Positions 1 to 8,165 of a stretch of 52,647 bases of DNA are shown here, in pieces. Numbering within the stretch: the first letter of the stretch is position 1; each line of letters opens with the position of its first letter. The DNA comes from Flavobacteriales bacterium (GTDB lineage Bacteria > Bacteroidota > Bacteroidia > Flavobacteriales_D > Sanyastnellaceae): positions 1 to 52,647 of the forward strand of contig CANNHA010000003.1 in the NCBI GenBank assembly GCA_947504275.1, read 5' to 3'. The notes under the pieces were generated by a model, which ran no database searches, was not told the origin of the DNA, and saw only the letters and a program-made list of their open reading frames with translations. The position numbers and the translations under genes are program-made.

Positions 1-143
1 TGGCCTCTACGGTCACCTATCTGATTCCCATCGTAGCTGTAGGCTGGGGCTATTACATGCATGAAAGTTTAAGCTTTTGGCAAATCGGATTTGCGGGTGT
101 CATCCTCCTCGGCGTCTACCTCGGCAACCGACCTCAGAAGTAG
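1..143 (+). CDS. C-terminal fragment of EamA/DMT-family transporter (truncated at window start)
   Basis: Open frame from the window edge: ASTVTYLIPIVAVGWGYYMHESLSFWQIGFAGVILLGVYLGNRPQK*, typical EamA last TM helices; stop TAG at 141-143. Confidence 0.75.
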   Translation, partial: ASTVTYLIPIVAVGWGYYMHESLSFWQIGFAGVILLGVYLGNRPQK

Positions 144-1525
144 GGTTTGAAGAGGAGTTGGCATATTTCAGCCTTGGTTTGAATCCACTTCTGCTCATAC
201 TCCAAAGCCTTGATGCGTTGATCAATCCAAGTGTTCTCCCGCAGATTGACCATGAAGACAGAACTCTCTCCCAACTCTAATCTCTGCAATTCAGCCTCCC
301 ATAGTTGTTGATAATAGACTGAATTGGTCTCTGCCCGACTCTGCTGGTTCTTTACTATCCGCTCTTGTTGCTCCAATGCTCTGGCCTTCTGAGCCAAACT
401 ATTTGTCTTTAATGACAAATCATTTTCATTCTCCAATTGCTTGATTCGCTGCAATTGCAATTGCCCACGAGCGTCACGAATAAAAAGTGGAAAGGCAAAC
501 TGTACTCCCCAACGGTAATTTTGGACTGAGAAATCAGCTCCATTGTTGGCCAATTCTTTATTCAGTGCATGATATTCCAAGTTCAACTTAGGCTTTAACT
601 TTTCTCGTTTCCACTTCTCCTCCCAATCCAAGATTTTTGTTTTTGATTGATACCACTGTATCATCGGATGAGCCATTAGCCATGTCTGCATATCCATGGT
701 CAGACTGTACTCAGGTAATGTACTTTCCAATGCCTTTTCTGGCCTTAGACTTAGGGCCAATATGTTCTTCTTCTCATTTAGCTCAGGCAAGAAGGCCGTC
801 ATGGCCAAACGAGATTTAATGGAAAACAATTGAGCTTCCTGCCATGCTATATTTCTCGTTTGCCACTGCGCAAATGCCTCTAAGGTGTCAATCGAAGGTC
901 TGTCTCCAACCAAAAATCTTGAACGAACCGCGCCCAAACGAATGTTAGCTGCATCCATAAACTCTTTTTGTAACTGAACCCGCTCTTCTGCAATGTACCA
1001 ATCCAAATACAACATTGTACTTTGAAACAACAACTCATTCAATGCCATTTGCTTTTCCAATACCGACATCGCTTGAATTTGCTCTGCCCTTCTCAGCGCC
1101 AATCGGGTTTCATCAAACATCAACCCTTGCAACAAGGGCAGATTTACACCCAAAGCCATCAGCCCATCCTTTCCTGTGTATGCCTCGGGATCCAAATAAT
1201 CTCCACTGTTCACATCCCATTGCGCTACCAAACCCAAAGCATACGGTGACTGAAAAGCCAATTGTGTCTCTGAACGCTGGTAATAGGACTGACCATCATA
1301 AAACTTGTCCTTCCATTTTGAAGACAACACGGGATCTAAAAGTCCCTTGGCCTGCATCCATTGAGCATTTCCTGCTTCCTCTATCAATTTAGCATTCTTG
1401 GATTCTGGATGATCTTGCATGACCCAAGCCAAATACTCTGGTAAGGTCAACACAACTTGTTCTCTGCTCTGTGCAAAAATATTTGTTGTACTGAAAAACA
1501 AAAAAACAAAAAGGAAAATTCTCAT
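134..1525 (-). CDS. TolC-family outer membrane efflux protein
   Basis: Signal peptide MRIFLFVFLFFSTTNIFAQS at internal Met of the ORF; long alpha-helical repeat architecture; ATGA overlap with upstream HlyD-fusion gene. Confidence 0.8.
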   Translation of the reverse strand: MRIFLFVFLFFSTTNIFAQSREQVVLTLPEYLAWVMQDHPESKNAKLIEEAGNAQWMQAKGLLDPVLSSKWKDKFYDGQSYYQRSETQLAFQSPYALGLVAQWDVNSGDYLDPEAYTGKDGLMALGVNLPLLQGLMFDETRLALRRAEQIQAMSVLEKQMALNELLFQSTMLYLDWYIAEERVQLQKEFMDAANIRLGAVRSRFLVGDRPSIDTLEAFAQWQTRNIAWQEAQLFSIKSRLAMTAFLPELNEKKNILALSLRPEKALESTLPEYSLTMDMQTWLMAHPMIQWYQSKTKILDWEEKWKREKLKPKLNLEYHALNKELANNGADFSVQNYRWGVQFAFPLFIRDARGQLQLQRIKQLENENDLSLKTNSLAQKARALEQQERIVKNQQSRAETNSVYYQQLWEAELQRLELGESSVFMVNLRENTWIDQRIKALEYEQKWIQTKAEICQLLFKPYF

Positions 1526-3825
1526 TTTTTCTCCTCCTTTTTCTGATTCATATCCTTCTGACCACTGTCCTTTGGCTGGTAAAAATCTGGTGGGAATCCA
1601 TTCAGTACCCGCCACATCTCATAACCCAATGGAACATCATTCAGCAACATGATTCCCTTGGCACCTCCTCCCAATCTCAAATTGGCAGGCCAAGATTTAT
1701 CACCTGCTGGTTTGACCCAAACCCTGAACTTTCCTTCTTCTTGCACTGCAGGATCAACACTCACAATGACTCCATCAAACAAACCCGTTGACATTTGATT
1801 CCATCCACTAACAAAAAACGCAGGCCATCCATCAAAAATAATTCTGACATTCTCACCCACATGAATCAACGGACTATTGACAGGATCTATCATTAACTCT
1901 ACTGCTTTATCAAAGCGATAAGGTGTAATTCTTACTACTTCTTCACCCTCTTTGATGGTCTCGCCAATTCCTGAACGGGTCACTTTCGAAACAAAACCGT
2001 TTTGTGGCGCAATGATGTAATAATATCCTGTCCTCTTATCGTAATTGTTGTATTGATTCTGTAGCTTGGTTACTTGAGCCTCTGCGTCATACATGGCTGA
2101 AAAAGTTGCATACTTATCACTCTCAGCTTTGCTAATCTTATCTCGATACTCAGCTTCTGTTCCCTTGTAATCACGTTGGGTGTTGATATACTCGGCACGC
2201 GCAATAGCCAACTTATTGCGTTGATCATTGATTTTTGCCTGCGCATTCTGCAAGGCCACTTGACGACTTTCCCAATCTGTTCTTGAAATCAATTCTTGCT
2301 GATACAACTGATCAAAACGCTTCATTTGCTCTTGGACTACTTTGTAATTGTTCTCAACAGCAATCAAATCCGTGCTATCTGTTTTGATCTTCAATCCCGT
2401 CTGCTGCAATTTGGTCAAGACCTGCTCTCGCTTGATGTCCTTTGCATTAAGCAAGGCATCAATTTGTGTATCCAACGCTTTAACCTTTTCCATATAATTG
2501 TCCACAGCGCCTTCCTTGGACTTGATTTGACTTTCTGTATTGTCCAACAATTTGGGATCAAAATAGTCATCTTTGATCTCCGAAAGAAATAACAAAGTAT
2601 CACCCGCAGCCACAGAGTCGCCTTCTTGAACATACCATTTCTCAATTCTTCCAGCGATAATCGATTGAACCGACTGCGGACGCTGATCAGGCTCTAAAGA
2701 AATCACCTTTCCCTCTGTTTCGATGTTCTGCGTCCAAGGCAAAACCAACAAAGCAACCAAGGCCAACAAATAAATGAGCAGTAAATACTTTGTCTTTTTC
2801 TCGCTTTTTCCAAATTGTACTTTATGCCAAACAGGATAGGAGGCAGCAATAGGAGCGTCAAAAAATTCATCTGAATCTGCGTTCGTTTCTGCGATTAATG
2901 AAAATCCCTTCTCAAAGGATACCATGGTCTCATAAATTGATGATAAACCGAAAAGCAATTTTTCAATGCTGTTCACCAAAAGAACAATCACAATCTCAGC
3001 CGCTAAAAATTGACCAAGAGAAATTTCTTGTTTTATGGCCAACCAAACACCCAAAAGAAGCATCCCAGCCAACACGCACATTTTGAAAAATAAAAAGGAG
3101 CGCATCTGAAATAGTACGATAGCGAAGTACTCACGTTTGGCCTGAATATAATTCATTGAGCGGCCATGAAGCTGTTCATTTTTGTCAGTAACATCATCTC
3201 CAGACTTGCCTTCCTTTAGCAGCCATTCATACATACCATACTTCTCATTAGAAACATCAACACCGGCAGACAAAGCTGATTTTCCTTTGATCTTAATGAT
3301 AAAATACAAGCCTCCCAAAAGTGAAAATCCAAAAACAAGGAAAAAAGGGTGATAGAAAGAGATTAAAATCACCCCTAGAAACAATTGCAATCCTGCCGTC
3401 ATCACATCGATAACGGTCTTGCTATAACCTTTCTGTATGGATGAAATCTCTAAAAAATACTTGGACTTGGAAACAAACTTCTGAAAACTCCCCTCCGCGG
3501 GCTTGATGAATAAACGTTGGGCATATTCATACGCCATCAAAACAAACAATCTCTCCTCAATTTGCTCACCTGTTCTGATCATTTTCACTTGCCAACGATT
3601 GGCCATCCAAGTGGCCAGCAATACCAATAATATGATGGATATCGTTCCAATTCTAAACTCACCTCCAGTAATGAAGCCCATCAGGGCTTGAATGCCCAAA
3701 GGCAAAGCCAACTGAAACAAACTGGCCAATATGGAAAGAAGAAATATCTTGCGCAGGGCCTCACCCTCAAGTCGCATACCCTGTAACCACAACGCTCTAA
3801 AACCTCTCTTCATAAAAAATGACAT
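1522..3825 (-). CDS. ABC-exporter transmembrane domain fused to HlyD-family periplasmic adaptor (no visible nucleotide-binding domain)
   Basis: 767 aa; N-terminal ~330 aa polytopic exporter-like TMD, then single TM (YLLLIYLLALVALLVLPW), then HlyD biotinyl-lipoyl-like (GRIEKWYVQEGDSVAAGDTLLFLSE), coiled coil and beta-barrel; no Walker A or LSGGQ motif. Confidence 0.8.
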   Translation of the reverse strand: MSFFMKRGFRALWLQGMRLEGEALRKIFLLSILASLFQLALPLGIQALMGFITGGEFRIGTISIILLVLLATWMANRWQVKMIRTGEQIEERLFVLMAYEYAQRLFIKPAEGSFQKFVSKSKYFLEISSIQKGYSKTVIDVMTAGLQLFLGVILISFYHPFFLVFGFSLLGGLYFIIKIKGKSALSAGVDVSNEKYGMYEWLLKEGKSGDDVTDKNEQLHGRSMNYIQAKREYFAIVLFQMRSFLFFKMCVLAGMLLLGVWLAIKQEISLGQFLAAEIVIVLLVNSIEKLLFGLSSIYETMVSFEKGFSLIAETNADSDEFFDAPIAASYPVWHKVQFGKSEKKTKYLLLIYLLALVALLVLPWTQNIETEGKVISLEPDQRPQSVQSIIAGRIEKWYVQEGDSVAAGDTLLFLSEIKDDYFDPKLLDNTESQIKSKEGAVDNYMEKVKALDTQIDALLNAKDIKREQVLTKLQQTGLKIKTDSTDLIAVENNYKVVQEQMKRFDQLYQQELISRTDWESRQVALQNAQAKINDQRNKLAIARAEYINTQRDYKGTEAEYRDKISKAESDKYATFSAMYDAEAQVTKLQNQYNNYDKRTGYYYIIAPQNGFVSKVTRSGIGETIKEGEEVVRITPYRFDKAVELMIDPVNSPLIHVGENVRIIFDGWPAFFVSGWNQMSTGLFDGVIVSVDPAVQEEGKFRVWVKPAGDKSWPANLRLGGGAKGIMLLNDVPLGYEMWRVLNGFPPDFYQPKDSGQKDMNQKKEEKK

Positions 3826-3901
3826 TTGTCAGCAAAAATAAACACAAGCTCCGTGAAGAACTTCCAATAAATGATAACATTTCACTGCTGAAAATATTAA
3901 A

Positions 3902-4219
3902 TCAATCGTTGACCTGCCAAGCCATAGGTATCGCATCCACTTCAAAATAATTACAAAAAACCTCATAATCTTCAACATCGGGCCAAAAGGCCTCCGTCTC
4001 TGTCCACTCTGAGACAAAGTGAATGAATAAATCTGTGAAGTGCTCCAACAACCACTGGTGAATGTCAATCACATCAGTGAGGTCAGGTATCATAAAAACA
4101 TCTGAGTCCAAAAACTGAACCATGGCCATCGGATCATGAAAAGGAAGGGACCAATGCAAAAAAGTGGCGGTAGGCTTCAAAACCAAAGCCGCATGAGGCA
4201 ATCTTTCAATCTTTTTCAT
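3902..4219 (-). CDS. hypothetical protein (105 aa)
   Basis: Complete ORF between co-oriented genes; no recognised motif. Confidence 0.55.
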   Translation of the reverse strand: MKKIERLPHAALVLKPTATFLHWSLPFHDPMAMVQFLDSDVFMIPDLTDVIDIHQWLLEHFTDLFIHFVSEWTETEAFWPDVEDYEVFCNYFEVDAIPMAWQVND

Positions 4220-4223
4220 GGTT

Positions 4224-5096
4224 CTAATTGTATAAAGAAGCTTGATCTATTATTCTGCCTCGTTGAAAAGAATACTTGCTTCCAAGGGGCAAATGTTGAC
4301 AGGGATGAATCATCGAACCACAGTCATGCAGGTCGATCAATCTACTCTCCATGTAATGAAAAAGGAAACTGGTATAATTCCACGACTGATTGCCGATGAG
4401 CAGAAAACCAAGAGAGTCTGATTGAGCGTAACACACAGCACACCTAGCTGAGACAACACGCAAGAATTGGTCACCGCAACTTCTAAAAAAATCTATCAAC
4501 TCAAAAGTTCGATCAACAAAAACATCCAACGCCATCTCAATCTCCAATACCTTATAAATCTCAAGAAAAACATGATGCTCGATAAAATCCTTGAGTGAAA
4601 AGATTTCTCGGAAGAGGATATTTGCAGGTCCAATACGCGTGGCAAAAGTTTCATTGTAATCGATTGGAATTAACTTACTCCATTCTGCAGATCGAATAAC
4701 TTGTAGTATTTTAAAACAATCCCGTTCGTCCAATAGCTGTACATTCAAGTAATCAGAAGTTCCGTTCTGCAACTTGTAATTGATATACCGTACAATGCAT
4801 TCCTTGGCGAATATGCTTTCAGGAAATAAAGAAACAATGTTCCTAATCTCAGAGCTGACCAAGTATCGACATGCCCTTAAATAGGGATCTGCGATAGTTC
4901 CTTGTTGATGGATATCGTCACTACTCCAAGCGATAAAATGCTGTGGGTGAAAGACACATTGGAATACCGTATCCTGAGGATGCAATGGAATGTAAGATGA
5001 AATAGAATCCGGCGATACCCGAACTGTTGGTGCTTTGCAATAAGGACAAAACTCGCCTCTGATTCCCTTATCGGAAATGGAAATAGGATGATACAT
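4224..5096 (-). CDS. hypothetical protein with N-terminal zinc-finger (DUF3268-like)
   Basis: FCPYC...FQCVFHPQHFIAW...QQGTIADPYLRACR resembles CPYC...C..C.AYVG.H...G.LA...LR..R of zinc-finger DUF3268. Confidence 0.5.
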   Translation of the reverse strand: MYHPISISDKGIRGEFCPYCKAPTVRVSPDSISSYIPLHPQDTVFQCVFHPQHFIAWSSDDIHQQGTIADPYLRACRYLVSSEIRNIVSLFPESIFAKECIVRYINYKLQNGTSDYLNVQLLDERDCFKILQVIRSAEWSKLIPIDYNETFATRIGPANILFREIFSLKDFIEHHVFLEIYKVLEIEMALDVFVDRTFELIDFFRSCGDQFLRVVSARCAVCYAQSDSLGFLLIGNQSWNYTSFLFHYMESRLIDLHDCGSMIHPCQHLPLGSKYSFQRGRIIDQASLYN

Positions 5097-5159
5097 GAAC
5101 TTTCGGTTTATCAGACCAAGAACCGAAGGCTGATTGTAATGTATTTACAACGTAAAATG

Positions 5160-6437
5160 TCAATTTGACATCATCGCCTCAATTTCTTCTACAGTTGTAG
5201 GAAAATCGGCAAACAAATCCAAGGGCTCACCATTGGTGATCACAATGTTGTTCTCTATTCTAATACCCAAAGACTCCTCAGGGATATAAATACCTGGCTC
5301 AACGGTAAATACGTTGCCGGCCTCAATAGGAATATTCCAATCGCCAACATCATGGACGTCCAATCCCAAGAAATGACTGGTACCATGCATGAAATATTTT
5401 TTGTACGCCTGTGGTTGCTGAGACTCTTCAGTTGTCAACAATCCTAATCCGACCAACTCCACCGTCATCAATTTCCCAACCTCTGTATGATAATCAGCCA
5501 TCATAACGCCTGGACGAAGCAACTGCTTGGCACCTTCCATCACGCGCAATACAGCATTGTACACATCTTTTTGACGTGGTGAAAACTTACCATTTACAGG
5601 AATACAACGCGTCATGTCCGCATTGTAATTGCCATACTCAGCACCCACATCCATCAGCAACAAATCGCCGTCTTTGCATGGCAAATCATTGGCGATGTAA
5701 TGCAAAACACAAGCATTGGCCCCTGATGCGATGATAGGTGTATAGGCAAAACCTCTTGAGCCATTTTTCACAAATTCATGCAAATACTCCGCCTCCAATT
5801 CGTACTCCAACACTCCTGGCTTAACCATCTTCATCACCCGCTCAAAACCCTGTCTGGTCAAGTTGATGGCACGCTTCAACTGATCAATCTCTTCATCCGC
5901 TTTTATCGCTCGCACGTGGTGCATAATGGGAGCCATGCGGTACACACCATGATTGGGGTAATCTTGACGCATCTTCTTATTCCACCTGGCTTCGCGCGTT
6001 TCCACCTCAATGGTAGCTCGAGTATGCGCGTTGTCATTTAAACCCATTACTTCAGCCTCGTTCATGATGATACGCATAACCTTTTCAAAATCACTCGTCC
6101 ATTGAATATTCTGCACTCCCGTTTGCGCTCTGGCTTGATCCTTGGTCAACTTGGCCCCTTCCCACACCGCAATGTGCTCATTGGTTTCTCGGACAAACAA
6201 AATTTCACGCATTCCAGATTGTGCAGATGAAGGAAACAAAACCAAAATGGTTTCCTCCTGATCGACGCCAGTCAAATAAAAAATATCAGAAGCCTGCTTA
6301 AAAGGCAATGTGCCATCAGCGCTTGTTGGATAAATGTCATTGCTAAAAAATACAGCTGCACATCCTTGTGGCATTTGGGCGCTAACCCTGGATCGGGCAC
6401 CAGTATAAAACGAAGCGGAAAGTTGTTGGTATTTCAT
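5160..6437 (-). CDS. pepP: Aminopeptidase P family protein (Xaa-Pro aminopeptidase)
   Basis: Pita-bread metallopeptidase motifs: LLMDVGAEYGNYNADMTRCIPVNGKFSPRQ, HGTSHFLGLDVHDVG, FTVEPGIYIPEE, RIENNIVIT. Confidence 0.93.
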   Translation of the reverse strand: MKYQQLSASFYTGARSRVSAQMPQGCAAVFFSNDIYPTSADGTLPFKQASDIFYLTGVDQEETILVLFPSSAQSGMREILFVRETNEHIAVWEGAKLTKDQARAQTGVQNIQWTSDFEKVMRIIMNEAEVMGLNDNAHTRATIEVETREARWNKKMRQDYPNHGVYRMAPIMHHVRAIKADEEIDQLKRAINLTRQGFERVMKMVKPGVLEYELEAEYLHEFVKNGSRGFAYTPIIASGANACVLHYIANDLPCKDGDLLLMDVGAEYGNYNADMTRCIPVNGKFSPRQKDVYNAVLRVMEGAKQLLRPGVMMADYHTEVGKLMTVELVGLGLLTTEESQQPQAYKKYFMHGTSHFLGLDVHDVGDWNIPIEAGNVFTVEPGIYIPEESLGIRIENNIVITNGEPLDLFADFPTTVEEIEAMMSN

Positions 6438-6454
6438 TCCTCAAAGGTAATTCA

Positions 6455-7060
6455 TCACCAACCCACTTCACATTGACAAGGGAAAGAAAAATGCATTTGA
6501 CAATTGGGAAGACCCTCCTGAAGGGCACGTTGAACAGTCTCGTTGATAGGATTATTGAGAAAATCCAAATGTTTAAGGTTGTTCAATCGCAACAATTCAT
6601 GGCTGTAAATTCCTATGGGATTATCCCACATGGCCAATATCTCTAACTCTTGTAAATCTCCAATGGCATCAGGAATCGTAAATATATCATTGTAACCCAA
6701 ATCCAATTTTTTCAAATGCAACAAGGTAAATAATGCAATGGGCAAACTATCAATGCGATTGAACTGCATTTCTATCCTTTGTAATTCAGTACAATTTCTG
6801 ATTTCATCAGGAATAGTTCGAATATCATTTTTATTCATTCTCAATTCCTGAAGATGCGGACAATTGAATACTTCCAAAGGAATGGACTTCAATTTCTTTT
6901 TACTCAAATCAATGCGGTAAACTTCCTGTTCATGTCCTTGAATGGCGGCAATTGACCTGAAAATTCGGCAGGTATCCAGCTGCTCCGCAGGCAAACATTG
7001 AGCGTTATACTTAACAACAACTACAATCAGAAAGAAGAGGCATACCAATCTTTTACCCAT
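6455..7060 (-). CDS. Secreted leucine-rich-repeat protein
   Basis: Signal peptide then LxxLxLxxNxIxxIP repeats (LKKLDLGYNDIFTIPDAIGDLQELEILAMWDNPI). Confidence 0.8.
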   Translation of the reverse strand: MGKRLVCLFFLIVVVVKYNAQCLPAEQLDTCRIFRSIAAIQGHEQEVYRIDLSKKKLKSIPLEVFNCPHLQELRMNKNDIRTIPDEIRNCTELQRIEMQFNRIDSLPIALFTLLHLKKLDLGYNDIFTIPDAIGDLQELEILAMWDNPIGIYSHELLRLNNLKHLDFLNNPINETVQRALQEGLPNCQMHFSFPCQCEVGW

Positions 7061-7965
7061 TGGACATCTTTTGTTATTTGCGCAACCAAATCTTCCAAAC
7101 CATTCATCTTCTTTTCATCCCTTAACCGTTGGTGCAATTCTAAGGTAATGCATTTCCCGTAAATATCTTGATCGAAATCCAAAATGTGTGCCTCAACGTG
7201 CAATTGGATTGTACTGCTTACCGTTGGCCGATATCCAACGTTCAATGCCACCGCATATTGCGTATTACTCCAATTCAATACTGCTGCATAAACTCCCCAC
7301 TTGGGAATCAACTTATCCAATCCTTGAACCGTTATGTTGGCTGTGGGAAATCCTATTTTGCTTCCCAACTGTTGCCCTTTGATTACTTCACCCTTAAGTT
7401 GAAAAGGCCGCCCCAACATTCTGTTGGCATTTACAATTTCACCGTTCAATAAAGCTTGACGAATCTTGGTTGAGCTCACTGGGACTCCATCCGGAGCAAA
7501 GGCCTCTATTTGCTTTACCTCAAAACCATGAACTTCACCCAATTGCGCCATCAAGTGTATATCACCGATTCTGTTCTTACCAAAACGATGATCATACCCC
7601 ATGTACACTCCTGCGGCGTGCAATCCGTTTACGATGATGTTTCTTACAAAATCAGTGGCGGATAATTGTGCCAACTCCAATGTAAAAGGAAGCAATACAA
7701 GATGATCTATTCCCCACTCTTCCAAAACCTGAGCCTTCTCCTCCAAACTTTGAATCTGAGGCAATGGTTCACTATCTGGGAATAATACTTTCTTGGGATG
7801 GGGATCAAAACTCAATACCACCGTTTGAGCATGATGCTCTTGCGCCTTTTGTTGCATGTTCAAAAGGATAGAACGGTGCCCCAAATGCAAACCATCAAAG
7901 GTCCCCATGGTTACCCATGTCTTGACATGAGGAGGTAGGGTATCAATGGAGTAATGAATTTTCAT
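7027..7965 (-). CDS. ribF: Bifunctional riboflavin kinase / FAD synthetase
   Basis: VTMGTFDGLHLGHRSIL, MGYDHRFGKNRIGD, SSTKIRQALLNGEI, GFPTANI motifs. Confidence 0.95.
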   Translation of the reverse strand: MKIHYSIDTLPPHVKTWVTMGTFDGLHLGHRSILLNMQQKAQEHHAQTVVLSFDPHPKKVLFPDSEPLPQIQSLEEKAQVLEEWGIDHLVLLPFTLELAQLSATDFVRNIIVNGLHAAGVYMGYDHRFGKNRIGDIHLMAQLGEVHGFEVKQIEAFAPDGVPVSSTKIRQALLNGEIVNANRMLGRPFQLKGEVIKGQQLGSKIGFPTANITVQGLDKLIPKWGVYAAVLNWSNTQYAVALNVGYRPTVSSTIQLHVEAHILDFDQDIYGKCITLELHQRLRDEKKMNGLEDLVAQITKDVQWVKDWYASSF

Positions 7966-8027
7966 CGTGCAAAGGTATGAAGGGAAGATTTTTGTTTTTC
8001 AATGATGTTATTATATTCGCTGCGTCC

Positions 8028-8119
8028 AAAGGGGTGACGAGAACTTGTTTTCGTCTGAGATTATACCCTTCTTGTTTTCAAACAAGGGAACCTGGGCAGG
8101 TCATGCTGCCAAGGGAAAC
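8028..8119 (+). ncRNA. TPP riboswitch (THI-box) aptamer
   Basis: GGGGTGACGAGAACTTGTTTTCGTCTGAGATTATACCC...GAACCTGGGCAGGTCATGCTGCCAAGGGAA: conserved CTGAGA, TACCC, ACCTG, GTCATG, AGGGAA; helices GACGAGAA/TTTTCGTC, GGGT/ACCC and GGCAG/CTGCC pair; P1 looks weak. Confidence 0.9.
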
Positions 8120-8165
8120 AAAGTAAATTGCATTGTCATGACCAATGCTTTGTATTTTAAGACAA

